Notes: generated from the sequence alone by a model not told the origin. Counted from the first letter of the stretch, positions 9,481 to 19,350 are shown. The stretch is 48,629 nt of DNA from Thermoplasmatales archaeon E-plasma (GCA_000496135.1 KI542677.1:1-48629); one strand, 5' to 3'. Translations and numbers: made by a program.

Positions 9481-9741
9481 ATGAACATGAAAACTAGTAT
9501 ATCTATAGATAAGCAGATTTGGATGGAACTCAAGAATCTTGCCTTAGAACGGGGTAAAGACATAAGCTCCATACTAAAAGATGCTATTGAAAATGAACTG
9601 AATTCAAATCTTGACAAATCTTTAATGAAATATTCAATTCAGGGCACATCTGATTTAGATTTTGAGCCAGTTAAACCCAATGGCAAAATATCTGATCTTA
9701 TAAGGAGCATGAGGGATGACAGAGAAAGTCGTATATCTTGA
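9481..9741 (+). CDS. vapB: VapB-type antitoxin (RHH/CopG-like N-terminus)
   Basis: An 86-residue protein beginning MNMKTSISIDKQIWMELKNL, typical of ribbon-helix-helix antitoxins, followed by a disordered, charged tail (DLIRSMRDDRESRIS) that should bind the toxin. The start may be 9481 or the ATG at 9487. A TATA-like ATCATATACCAAAA lies about 25 bases upstream, so the transcript may be leaderless. It overlaps the PIN toxin gene by 26 nt. The pair is bracketed by repeats A and B. Confidence 0.8.
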   Translation: MNMKTSISIDKQIWMELKNLALERGKDISSILKDAIENELNSNLDKSLMKYSIQGTSDLDFEPVKPNGKISDLIRSMRDDRESRIS

Positions 9742-10171
9742 CAGCAGTGCCATAATAAAAAGATATGTGTATGAAAACGGCTCGGAAATTATTCGTGCAC
9801 AATATCATGAAGCATATATGGGAAATGTTCTGCTTTCATTTAATATATGGAATATTGGGGAAGTAATTGGGATATTTGACAAGGCACATAGACAAAAGAG
9901 AATAACAAAAGAACAGCTAAATGCTGTTATGAGCAGATTCTCAGATGAGACTAGAAGGCTTAGAAAGATAGGCATGGTTAGGATAATCCCACTGTCAGAA
10001 AGGATAATAGAAGATAGCTGGGATTTTGTAATTAAGTATCATATCTATGCAGCAGATGCTCTACAGATTACAAGTGCTCTTGAAGTTAGATGTAACGAGT
10101 TTTACACTGGAGATGAAAGACTTCACACGGTTACTCTTTCATCTGGTCTGAAGTCTGTTTATCTGGGATAA
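9716..10171 (+). CDS. vapC: VapC-type PIN-domain RNase toxin
   Basis: The 151-residue protein has the PIN-domain acidic residues in order: VVYLDSSAIIK at the N-terminus, a Glu in IWNIGEVIG, the Asp in YAADALQITSA and a late acidic TGDERL segment. VapC proteins cleave structured RNAs such as tRNA or rRNA, using divalent metal. It overlaps its antitoxin gene by 26 nt. The family call is secure; the RNA target is not predictable. Confidence 0.88.
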   Translation: MTEKVVYLDSSAIIKRYVYENGSEIIRAQYHEAYMGNVLLSFNIWNIGEVIGIFDKAHRQKRITKEQLNAVMSRFSDETRRLRKIGMVRIIPLSERIIEDSWDFVIKYHIYAADALQITSALEVRCNEFYTGDERLHTVTLSSGLKSVYLG

Positions 10172-10229
10172 TAGTTAATGCTTCAATAAATAACACAACA
10201 GCAACTGGAATTAAGTGTTTTAAATTAGG

Positions 10230-10269
10230 ATTCGCTTAAAACAATAAGCAAATCCCGACCGGTCCATTC
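10230..10269 (+). repeat. Intergenic direct repeat copy B
   Basis: This 40-bp unit begins ATTCGCTTAAAACA and shares AAGCAAATCCCGACCG with copy A. It lies 58 bases after the VapC stop at 10171 and 6 bases before the end of the convergent VapC gene at 10276. It therefore separates two neighbouring toxin-antitoxin modules. Confidence 0.85.
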
Positions 10270-10275
10270 ATCAAA

Positions 10276-10683
10276 CTATATCTCAATAACTCGAATACCA
10301 AGTTTTTTACACTTCCTCTGCAGGACCCTATCAAAAGTGACTAAAGGAATATTTCTAGAATTTGCATCATGTGCTATTATCCAGTCATTGAACTCTCTAA
10401 AACTCAGCTTGTTTTCAACCATGAATGCAGAAACTTGCTCAATCATCTTTCCAGAAATCCATGAGACTGTGAAATAATCACTATGCAATAATTCCTCTAT
10501 CTTCATTCGAACACTTTCATTATCGATTCCATACCTTGGAAGCACAAAACCAAGTTCAACAATTGACAGCGAATTTATTATGGGGTCTTCCAACTCATCG
10601 ATAAGTTCACTTGCACTATCATGATGCGGGGAATTCTCTATGGTGTCATACACCAGAACATTGGCGTCGATCAGCACACTCAT
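10276..10683 (-). CDS. vapC: VapC-type PIN-domain RNase toxin
   Basis: A 135-residue PIN protein starting MSVLIDANVLVYD. The acidic residues of the fold are visible at LIDANVL, SIVELGF, FNDWIIAHDA and VTFDRVL. Its start overlaps the upstream antitoxin stop by 4 nt (ATGA), as is normal for VapBC. It converges on the VapBC module at 9481-10171 across repeat B. Activity is expected to be metal-dependent RNA cleavage. Confidence 0.9.
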   Translation of the reverse strand: MSVLIDANVLVYDTIENSPHHDSASELIDELEDPIINSLSIVELGFVLPRYGIDNESVRMKIEELLHSDYFTVSWISGKMIEQVSAFMVENKLSFREFNDWIIAHDANSRNIPLVTFDRVLQRKCKKLGIRVIEI

Positions 10684-10916
10684 TTATTGCTTTCCTCCCA
10701 TCCTCCTCTTATCTCGCTGTCTGCAACCAGAGATGAATGAGCCTCTTTTGCCTTGAAGGTAATTCGCACTTTACGGTTCCCAGTAGTGTTCATCCTGCTC
10801 CTGAGTCGCTGGTTAATAATCTTCGACATATTCTTGGTGCTGCCATACTTTTCTATAGATTCCTTGATGATTTCAGCGTAGATTTCATCATCCAGATTAA
10901 TCGTGGTTTTGACCAT
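10680..10916 (-). CDS. vapB: VapB-type antitoxin
   Basis: A 78-residue protein beginning MVKTTINLDDEIYAEIIKES, the usual ribbon-helix-helix opening, with a C-terminal tail (AHSSLVADSEIRGGWEESNK) expected to block the toxin active site. A TATA-like TTTATATGG lies about 20-25 bases upstream of the ATG, so the message is probably leaderless. An imperfect palindrome at 10947-10962 just beyond the TATA box could be the autoregulatory operator. Confidence 0.85.
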   Translation of the reverse strand: MVKTTINLDDEIYAEIIKESIEKYGSTKNMSKIINQRLRSRMNTTGNRKVRITFKAKEAHSSLVADSEIRGGWEESNK

Positions 10917-10946
10917 GAAATTTAATTATAATACCATATAAACATT

Positions 10947-10962
10947 TAACGGTAAACTGTTA
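10947..10962. promoter_or_regulatory. Possible VapB operator (imperfect palindrome)
   Basis: TAACGGTAAACTGTTA matches its reverse complement in 12 of 16 positions. It lies directly upstream of the TATA-like element of the minus-strand vapB. Antitoxins of this family bind such sites to repress their own operon. Assignment is by position and symmetry only. Confidence 0.4.
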
Positions 10963-11800
10963 TGGTAAGATTTCAAACTCTCCATTTCACAAACATATTA
11001 TTTTTTCGTCTGGAAATCATATTTCAGAATGTTCGCTTAGGACTTTAACTTGCGACTTACTCATGTGAAGCATATTGTAGGCATGCGTTTTTATTCATTC
11101 CAACTTGAGTTTGGTAGTGCAACCAACCAGTATACGATCAGGTGGCGTTATTCCCATCTCATTGAGTAATTTGACCGCCTCATCCGATTTGGATCCATAC
11201 ATAGACTTTCCTCATGGATGTTTTCACAGGTATGGCCTTGATTCCCCACGATATTTCTGCAGCTGTTTCCACAGTGAGATGTGACACTGTTAGTCTCTTC
11301 TCCTTTCACGGATCTTGGAAAAACTTACGTGAACAACAATAGAGAGCATGCGAAAATCTTTGAACAGTATGGATATTGTTCCGGTTAATGTGGATACGAG
11401 AAACATATACATTTCATCGGAGAGCCAGGAAGTTTAGCAAATTTTGAAAACACTAGGTCTGCAATATCCCAGAATACGTGAATGTGCACAAACATAAATT
11501 CTGATGATTTCCAAAAAACATTGTCAACAACAGATTCCGCATGAAACTATGCTAACATTTGTCATGCGGAAGTCAAGTTCAAACCAGAATTAGATCGAGG
11601 GTCAACCCCGGTGATATATGCGGAAAGATGATCAAAACCCTGTTTCAGGATCCTTTATTTCATTGATTCCTTTTCCAATTCCTCCCGTAAATCCAGGGAA
11701 AGGATTGCAATAGTTTCATTCGGCAAATATCTATTGGCTTTTTCATGGGATTACGAAATAATCAGCATTTCTTGAATCAAGATCCAGAAGAGGGTTTATA
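10963..11800. other. Gene-poor stretch with probable decayed coding remnants
   Basis: No intact gene is visible over about 840 bases. On the minus strand near 11110-11290, short protein-like segments occur in different frames: TVETAAEISWGIKAIPVKTS, then SKSDEAVKLLNEMGITPPDR with a stop shortly after. This suggests an old frameshifted gene. A perfect 10-bp inverted repeat lies at 11535-11571. The remainder shows only scattered stops. Placement between toxin-antitoxin modules fits a site of repeated insertion and decay. Confidence 0.4.
11535..11571. repeat. Perfect 10-bp inverted repeat
   Basis: TTCCGCATGA (11535-11544) and TCATGCGGAA (11562-11571) are exact reverse complements separated by 17 bases. 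No gene is adjacent. It could be a leftover element end, a protein-binding site or a transcript hairpin. Confidence 0.5.
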
Positions 11801-11838
11801 TATTTTACACACATATATGTGTGTGCATGGAGGTGTGA
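11795..11838 (+). promoter_or_regulatory. vapBC promoter, palindromic operator and ribosome binding site
   Basis: TTTATATA at 11795-11802 is a TATA box. It is followed at 11807-11824 by ACACACATATATGTGTGT, a perfect 18-bp palindrome, and then by GGAGGTGTGA (11829-11838), a strong Shine-Dalgarno sequence four bases before the ATG at 11842. The palindrome sits where the transcription start should lie, as expected for autorepression by the antitoxin. Confidence 0.7.
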
Positions 11839-11841
11839 TAG

Positions 11842-12078
11842 ATGGGAAGCAAAAACATATCTATTTCAGATGAAGCCTACCTAAGGTTATCAGAGCTCAA
11901 GTTAAAAAAAGAAAGTTTTACGGAACTCATTTATAGATTGACAAATAAAACAAATGTGCTTGATTTAAAAGGCATCATAAGTGAGAATGAAGGTAACTCT
12001 TTAGAGAAAAATATTAGAGATTCGAGGAAACTAAGCAAGGAAAGAATAGATAGAATAACTAAGGAGTTAAATAGATAA
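11842..12078 (+). CDS. vapB: VapB-type antitoxin (DUF217-like)
   Basis: A 78-residue protein beginning MGSKNISISDEAYLRLSELK, the pattern of archaeal VapB proteins of the DUF217 group. An N-terminal DNA-binding part is followed by a highly charged tail (SRKLSKERIDRITKELNR). The strong GGAGGTG ribosome site fixes the start. It overlaps the PIN toxin start by one base (TAATG). Regulation is probably through the 18-bp palindrome immediately upstream. Confidence 0.85.
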   Translation: MGSKNISISDEAYLRLSELKLKKESFTELIYRLTNKTNVLDLKGIISENEGNSLEKNIRDSRKLSKERIDRITKELNR

Positions 12079-12470
12079 TGATAGCTGATACTTCATTTCT
12101 TATAGACATAATGAAATACGATAAAGATGCAATAAAGAAAGCAGAGGAAATTGAAAAGAAAGGAAACACCATAGCAGTTACCTCAATTACAATTTTTGAA
12201 TTATTCATTGGTGTTTCCCTTAGCATTAAACAGGATCAGGAGAGAAATAAGATAAATCGAATACTCAATGGGCTATCGATAATAAGTTTTGATGAAGATT
12301 CTGCAAGAGAGGCTGGAAAGATTTATGCACAAAAAAGAAAGAATGGATCAGCAATAGAACCAGAAGATTCCATGATTGCCGGTATCTGCTCGAGAAGAAA
12401 TGAGATTCTAATCACGCGAAATATTAAGCATTTTAGTGATATAGAAGGGTTGAGGATAGAGAGTTATTAA
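12078..12470 (+). CDS. vapC: VapC-type PIN-domain RNase toxin
   Basis: A 130-residue PIN protein with the acidic residues of the active site at MIADTSFLID, TIFELFIG and EPEDSMIAG, and the characteristic ILITRNIKHF strand near the C-terminus. This last motif is typical of archaeal VapC proteins partnered by DUF217-type antitoxins. Translation is coupled to the antitoxin by a one-base overlap. The cellular RNA target is not known. Confidence 0.92.
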   Translation: MIADTSFLIDIMKYDKDAIKKAEEIEKKGNTIAVTSITIFELFIGVSLSIKQDQERNKINRILNGLSIISFDEDSAREAGKIYAQKRKNGSAIEPEDSMIAGICSRRNEILITRNIKHFSDIEGLRIESY

Positions 12471-12720
12471 AGATATGAGAACCTAATAATATCTTCTTGT
12501 AACTATATTTAAATTCAGACAAGCCTATTCAAATTTTTAATGATTCCGAATATAAGAGAAATAATTGTCTTAAAGACAGCCCTTCTATGCATTAACCTCT
12601 CATATAAAGGGTTAGCTCAGTAAGTTCTGCCGCGTTTATCGTTCTACGCCAATAAATGACCTTCCACATTTCTTGTATGTAGATATTTCCTCAAAGCGTT
12701 CCTGAAATACACTGCACTTA

Positions 12721-13161
12721 TCACTGAACCTGGCTCATTATATAGGTTCTTCCGGAAGATCTGGAAACAAATCCAAGATAAATCATATAGACTACATAGA
12801 CAATGAGAGAAATCACGAAACCGTAAATGAAAACTACAGAACTTTCGTTTCCGGATGTCCCAAAATAAAGTGCGATCATTACAATAAAAAACGTAATAGT
12901 ACCGAACAGTGTTCCTAGGAGGAAGGGCGACAAGGACTGGTCTATAATCAACGGCAAACCATCTTCTTCCCCCTTTTTTATGAGAAAACTCTGCTTTATC
13001 CTGCAATGTGGACAGATGAAAGTCCAATTCGGTCCAACCCTTACGGCACTCGCGGAACCCCACTTTGAATGTCTAAAATTGAACTTATAGTGGCAGTTGG
13101 GGCATTCCGTGTGTGAAGTTACCCATGACCTGTGATCTCGAATTTTGTTGGCCATAATCAT
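12721..13161 (-). CDS. Zinc-ribbon membrane protein, function unknown
   Basis: A 146-residue protein with a cytosolic-type zinc ribbon (CPNC at about 19-22 and CPHC at about 50-53). Two hydrophobic segments follow (about 81-101 and 108-130: LLGTLFGTITFFIVMIALYF and the segment VVFIYGFVISLIVYVVYMIY). The ribbon plus two-helix layout is common among archaeal membrane-anchored small proteins without assigned role. Start is 13161 or the ATG two codons later (MANKIRD). It stands alone between toxin-antitoxin modules, so no partner can be suggested. Confidence 0.75.
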   Translation of the reverse strand: MIMANKIRDHRSWVTSHTECPNCHYKFNFRHSKWGSASAVRVGPNWTFICPHCRIKQSFLIKKGEEDGLPLIIDQSLSPFLLGTLFGTITFFIVMIALYFGTSGNESSVVFIYGFVISLIVYVVYMIYLGFVSRSSGRTYIMSQVQ

Positions 13162-13230
13162 CCCTTAATCTCAACAATCTATTACGCGATAATTATAATA
13201 ATTTTGCTCGCAAAGACCTGAAATTAACGT

Positions 13231-13268
13231 ATTCCCTTAAAACTTTAATCAGAACTAAATTGATCAAT
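13231..13268 (+). repeat. Diverged intergenic repeat copy C
   Basis: It starts with ATTCCCTTAAAAC, identical to copy A over 13 bases, and keeps GATC at the same distance (31 bases) without gaps, although the middle has diverged. It precedes the AbrB/PIN module in the same orientation as copies A, B and D. Confidence 0.55.
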
Positions 13269-13404
13269 TTTGTGTTCAATTAATATTAGCAGCTTCATGC
13301 TTTGGATTTTCTTATTATCATGGTGGGATATTCTAATCACTATTGCCTCAAATATAAAATAATTCCCACAAACTTAATTAAATTGAACTCTATATTTATA
13401 CTAA

Positions 13405-13674
13405 ATGATTGAAGAAGCAAGAATAGATGAAAAAGGACGAATTAACATAGGGCAAGAGACAAGAAGAAAATATGGAAGTACATTTTTTGTTGTAAAATTA
13501 TCAGATGAGATATTGCTAATTCCGAAGCCAAAGGATCCTGTTGCAGAGCTTAGAAAATGGGGAAAGGAACTTGAAACGGACAAATTGACGCCGGGAGATA
13601 TAGAGGTGCTTGCTGAAGAGGAAGCATATAAGCAAATCGAAGAAAGGAACAGCAGAAGAAATAAGGGAAGATGA
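13405..13674 (+). CDS. AbrB/MazE-like antitoxin
   Basis: This 89-residue protein begins MIEEARIDEKGRINIGQETR, the swapped-hairpin AbrB/SpoVT signature, continuing into VVKLSDEILLIPKPKD. The remaining half is charged and helical and would wrap the toxin. It ends 3 nt before the PIN toxin start. AT-rich TATA-like elements lie at about 13373-13399, and the ATG at 13405 appears nearly leaderless. Self-repression is expected for this family. Confidence 0.85.
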   Translation: MIEEARIDEKGRINIGQETRRKYGSTFFVVKLSDEILLIPKPKDPVAELRKWGKELETDKLTPGDIEVLAEEEAYKQIEERNSRRNKGR

Positions 13675-13677
13675 AAA

Positions 13678-14043
13678 ATGCCTTACGCAGATACAGATTT
13701 CTTCTTGGCAATTGCGAACTCTGATGACAGGTTGAATTTGTGGGCAATTAAAGTGTTGAAAGATTATGAAGGTGAAATATACACCTCGGTCATGACCTTG
13801 GTGGAACTTTCTCTGGTAAGTGTCAGGAAAGGGATTCCTGTTGAAGGGATGATTGCTAGTGTTCTATCAATTGCTGAGTTGAAAGGTGCGAGCAGGGAAA
13901 GCGTCTTGGCAGCCGCACACTACATAGATCACGAAAAAACTGGAGTGTTCGATTCTTTCCATGCTTCATTGTGTGGTGGTGAAATAATCAGTTCTGATCA
14001 TATTTACGAGAAGCTAGGTATTAAGCGAATTGGAACTAATTAA
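13678..14043 (+). CDS. vapC: VapC-type PIN-domain RNase toxin
   Basis: A 121-residue PIN protein. Acidic residues are seen at YADTDFFLA, MTLVELSL, VFDSFHASL and IISSDHIYEKL, which matches the complete PIN order. It follows an AbrB-type antitoxin by 3 nt. The module is bracketed by diverged repeats C and D, mirroring the arrangement at 9276-10269. Confidence 0.88.
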   Translation: MPYADTDFFLAIANSDDRLNLWAIKVLKDYEGEIYTSVMTLVELSLVSVRKGIPVEGMIASVLSIAELKGASRESVLAAAHYIDHEKTGVFDSFHASLCGGEIISSDHIYEKLGIKRIGTN

Positions 14044-14194
14044 CTGCAGGATCGTCCCGAAAAGAACTAAGGACAATACAAGAAAAGAAATTCTAAGTAT
14101 ATTGGATCAAAGATATGAGTCCATGCTGCATTGGATCCTTAATTCCCGTTGTAAGTATTATGAATTGCTGCTGCAAAGTATCCTGGCGAAATGT

Positions 14195-14233
14195 ATTTCC
14201 TTAAAATTAAAACAAGACCCGCTTGATCCACTT
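14195..14233 (+). repeat. Diverged intergenic repeat copy D
   Basis: The unit reads ATTTCCTTAAAATTAA at its start and ends TTGATCCACTT. With one gap it aligns along its whole length with copy A, including CAAGACCCG versus CAAATCCCG. It follows the AbrB/PIN module as copy B follows the first VapBC module. Confidence 0.6.
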
Positions 14234-14273
14234 ATTTGATACATACTTTCCTGCAAGAATTCACTTCTCTCCC

Positions 14274-15251
14274 TTAAAGACTACCCAGCTTATTCTTAAA
14301 CCAATCAACAGTTCTCCTGATTCCAATGTTGTATGGAGTATGTGAAAAATTGGGGAATGTCTTCAATAATTTTGTATCGTCCAAGACATATGGTTCTTCA
14401 TATTCGTAAAGAAGTTCAATGAGTCCCCGGGCATTTGAATTAAAAATTCCCAGTGCTCTTATAAATGTTTTAGAAATCACCTTAATTACTGGTTTGGTAC
14501 CTGAAACATAATAGATTTCTTCTATGAATTTTCTTGCTGTTGTGATCGATCCTGAGACATGAAATACTTTTCCATATTCATTTGGGTTTTGTACCATTAG
14601 CAGGGTTGCTTGAGCCGCATCATCAATATATGTGAAATTGTGTTCTACATCAGCATTGACTGGCCAGATTACCGGTTTATCATGTATAGCATTGCGAAAC
14701 ATAGGACCATATAGCTCATTGACTACGTTTGGACCATAGAAACTTGCAAATCTTGGGATGATCAGGTTAATCCTTCCTTTGAGATGATAATCCCATAGCA
14801 TTGACTCTATCTGGTTCCTTAACATGCCTTTTTCCGATCTCGCATTTAGCGGGTGAGATTCATCTACAGGTAAATGCTGGAATTTGCCATAACCATATAC
14901 ATTTCCTGGAAACACTACCAGAGGCCTCGATCCTTTGCAACTCTTTAGAATGTTGAGAATTGATTTCATGTAATAGTTCTTCCACTGACCGTAGGGAAAA
15001 TTGTGCCCTAAGTATAAGACCGCCGCATCCTTACACACTCTGGACATCTCTTCCTCTTTCGTAACATCTGCAACGGCTATCTCCACCTTCCCCTGAAAGA
15101 GGTCTGCAGCTTTTCTCTCGTCTCTGACTACAGCTCTGACTTTATACCCGTTTTCTAGAAGTTTCCTGGTCACCGAATACCCATAAGCTCCTGTGGCTCC
15201 AAAGACTGTGTGAATTCCATTTACACCAACTTCTTCTTTAATTGTCATCAT
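14274..15251 (-). CDS. Extended SDR, NAD(P)-dependent epimerase/dehydratase-like protein
   Basis: A 325-residue Rossmann protein. The nucleotide site GATGAYGYSVTRKLL lies near residue 18, and an FYGPN segment near residue 170 is typical of the extended or atypical SDR family. A clear YxxxK pair is not obvious (YYMKS at about 92 is one candidate), so catalysis may be atypical. The substrate is unknown; nucleotide-sugar or NmrA-like roles are possible. It is transcribed divergently from a TetR regulator across a short region with an 18-bp palindrome, so it is probably the regulator's target. Confidence 0.75.
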   Translation of the reverse strand: MMTIKEEVGVNGIHTVFGATGAYGYSVTRKLLENGYKVRAVVRDERKAADLFQGKVEIAVADVTKEEEMSRVCKDAAVLYLGHNFPYGQWKNYYMKSILNILKSCKGSRPLVVFPGNVYGYGKFQHLPVDESHPLNARSEKGMLRNQIESMLWDYHLKGRINLIIPRFASFYGPNVVNELYGPMFRNAIHDKPVIWPVNADVEHNFTYIDDAAQATLLMVQNPNEYGKVFHVSGSITTARKFIEEIYYVSGTKPVIKVISKTFIRALGIFNSNARGLIELLYEYEEPYVLDDTKLLKTFPNFSHTPYNIGIRRTVDWFKNKLGSL

Positions 15252-15260
15252 AGTTAGATA

Positions 15261-15278
15261 ACTGAATGACTATTCAGT
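15261..15278. promoter_or_regulatory. TetR-type operator in divergent promoter region
   Basis: ACTGAAT-GACT-ATTCAGT is a palindrome with perfect 7-bp arms around a 4-bp spacer. It lies between the SDR start (15251) and a minus-strand TATA-like GATTTAATA at about 15279-15290, where it would cover the SDR transcription start. This is a standard place for repression by the TetR protein encoded at 15329. Confidence 0.65.
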
Positions 15279-15328
15279 ATTAAATCTTTCTTTTATGAAT
15301 TCTTTAATATTCCAATGTAATTACAATT

Positions 15329-15925
15329 ATGCCCAAAGTAGTTAAAGGATATAGAAAGCAGGCCATGGATACCATCATGGAATCAGCTTCAAGGCTCTTT
15401 TTTGAATCAGGATACCAGGAGTCCAGTATGGATGATATCGCCAGAGAAATAGGGGTAACAAAGGGCACGCTTTACCTGTATTTCAAAAACAAAGAAGAAC
15501 TGCTTTACGAGGTATGCAGGAGGAATACGAATCTGCTGGAAGATAACCTTGACAAACTGGTGACTGAGGATATTCTTGAGAGCGCTAAATCTTTCTTCAA
15601 AGCCGAATTGGAGCTACCTGAACACTTAAGATTTCACTGGATTTTTGCACTTGGAGAAATCAATAAAAATCAAAGGGTGAGAAAAATATTATTGGAGAGC
15701 TATGAAAATTACGTGAAGATAATTTCCAGCAGACTCGAGGTACTCAAAGAGAGGGGCTTGATTTCAGGTGACGCTGACACAAGAAAGCTATCCCTTACCA
15801 TGATCGCACTGCACAATGGCATAATGATGAGCATGATGCAGGGCTTGAGCGAAGCTGATGCGTCAGAGATTTTTGAAGCCGGCATCAGAAACATTCTGAA
15901 AAATTCTTCATTATACAAAAATTAA
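15329..15925 (+). CDS. TetR/AcrR-family transcriptional regulator
   Basis: A 198-residue repressor-type protein. The N-terminal helix-turn-helix (about residues 10-56) contains YQESSMDDIAREIGVTKGTL and YLYFKNKEELLYEV, the hallmark of the family. The C-terminal 140 residues would form the ligand-binding, dimerising helical domain. The ligand is unknown. The likely operator is the palindrome at 15261-15278, shared with the divergent SDR gene. A TATA-like TTTAATATT lies about 20-28 bases upstream of the ATG, suggesting a leaderless message. Confidence 0.9.
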   Translation: MPKVVKGYRKQAMDTIMESASRLFFESGYQESSMDDIAREIGVTKGTLYLYFKNKEELLYEVCRRNTNLLEDNLDKLVTEDILESAKSFFKAELELPEHLRFHWIFALGEINKNQRVRKILLESYENYVKIISSRLEVLKERGLISGDADTRKLSLTMIALHNGIMMSMMQGLSEADASEIFEAGIRNILKNSSLYKN

Positions 15926-16228
15926 TTGATTTACTCGTAATTTCTGAGATCCAAACACATTATGAATTTTTATGGTTTCTTTCCTTTACAGTCTTTCAGG
16001 ATAGAAACTTCAAAGATGATATGAATTGCAAAGCTAAAATCCAAAGAAAAAGCATTAAGATTCTGTAACAAAAAGATCCTTTGAAAGCTAAAAGAAAAAT
16101 GGAATAAAATCCCGGGCATCAGTTTAACCCAAATTTAGTCTGCGTTTAAGTCATTGAAATGAACCGGTTGGCATTTCAGGTTAAATGTGAATATTGCAAT
16201 TGAGTGGTACCATTCCTACTTTTAGTAA
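15926..16228. other. Intergenic region without visible gene
   Basis: About 300 AT-rich bases with stops in all frames, no tRNA-like fold, no C/D box pattern and no repeat shared with the island to the left. I see nothing to annotate here. Confidence 0.5.
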
Positions 16229-16257
16229 AAGTATTAATATATGAAATCTATATGTAA
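16229..16257 (+). promoter_or_regulatory. TATA-like promoter of the RHH protein gene
   Basis: AAGTATTAATATATG centred about 22 bases before the ATG at 16258 looks like an archaeal TATA box for a leaderless transcript. This favours 16258 over the internal ATG at 16270 as the start. Confidence 0.5.
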
Positions 16258-16791
16258 ATGGGGAAAACCATGACGCAGAAAATAAGCATTTCCCTAGATG
16301 AAAATATAGTAAAACTCATAGATATGGATAGAGGGGATATCCCAAGGAGCAGGTATATAGAGAATGTCATTAAATCCACGGGATTTCTACTGGAAGCACT
16401 GTGGTTATTTTCAGATGAGTTCGACAATATTAGTGGATTTGACAGGTGGGTTTCTGCCCATACATCCCAACCGGTAGGGAAACCTCTTCATAAACATGAG
16501 GGTTACCTGTCTATAACTGGAAATTCTATGCATTTCTACAATAAAAACATGGAACCTCTTTATATAGTAAAGAAAGAGACCATAGTTGGTTTAACAGTTG
16601 GCTATGACGAATTTTTCAGAAGATTTAGAGATTCTCGAGGCTTTATTCCTCCAATGAAAGTGACCCTTCAAAACAAAAGCATCTATATGTATACCAAGAC
16701 CCTAGAAAGGAGGGGTATCAGAAAGGGAAATGTATTCCGGGGTGAAAATGAAGCAATTTTAACGTGGTTCCAGAATCCACTGGAATCTTAG
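16258..16791 (+). CDS. RHH-domain protein with unknown C-terminal domain
   Basis: A 177-residue protein. Residues 5-45 (TQKISISLDENIVKLIDMDR and then RSRYIENVIKS) form a ribbon-helix-helix DNA-binding unit. The C-terminal part (about 75-170) looks like a beta-rich, possibly PH-like domain (YLSITGNSMHFYNKNMEPLY, then LTVGYDEFFRRF). I do not recognise the combination. It is not followed by a toxin, so a plain regulator that senses or binds something through the C-terminal domain is more likely than an antitoxin. It converges with katG. Confidence 0.75.
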   Translation: MGKTMTQKISISLDENIVKLIDMDRGDIPRSRYIENVIKSTGFLLEALWLFSDEFDNISGFDRWVSAHTSQPVGKPLHKHEGYLSITGNSMHFYNKNMEPLYIVKKETIVGLTVGYDEFFRRFRDSRGFIPPMKVTLQNKSIYMYTKTLERRGIRKGNVFRGENEAILTWFQNPLES

Positions 16792-16974
16792 CACCATATT
16801 TTTCAGGTCTATATCACCAGGATCATAAATGATCTGCACACCTCACAGTCAGTTCTTCTATTCCCAATTTATCAGATAAAATAAATCCACAGAAAATAAT
16901 TTATATTTCAGCCACACTAATTATGTGTATATTTAGACTTAACACAGGCAACTATGTGATAAAAATGGTTTTGA

Positions 16975-19159
<2,185 letters not shown>

Positions 19160-19267
19160 TTAAACACCTTTTTCTCTTCATTCAGGAATTAAGACATTAA
19201 TTCACCGGTTAATCCAATGAGAATGGATAGATCAGTGAAGCTTCTGTTTTAATTCTAATTATTATTA

Positions 19268-19280
19268 AATGATAATCATT
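19268..19280. promoter_or_regulatory. Fur/PerR-like box upstream of katG
   Basis: AATGATAATCATT is a 6-1-6 inverted repeat that matches the core of known Fur/PerR boxes. It lies 109 bases upstream of the katG start, in an AT-rich stretch. Control of a peroxide-detoxifying enzyme by a metal- or peroxide-sensing repressor is common in bacteria. No regulator gene is present nearby, so this is inference from the site alone. Confidence 0.55.
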
Positions 19281-19350
19281 ACAATGTATTAAAGCTATCG
19301 TTTATATTTCCATTACGCCCCATGCATTTTTTATATTCAAAATGAGCAGG

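Noticed and set aside
9282-9617. Minus-strand open frame of 111 codons over repeat A and the vapB start
   Set aside because: It overlaps the well-supported vapB and the repeat, and its sequence shows no domain.
12612-12655. tRNA-like string GGGTTAGCTCAGT in an intergenic region
   Set aside because: It resembles a tRNA D-arm, but no matching acceptor, anticodon or T-arm (GTTC with stem) follows, so no tRNA can be folded. It may be chance or a remnant.
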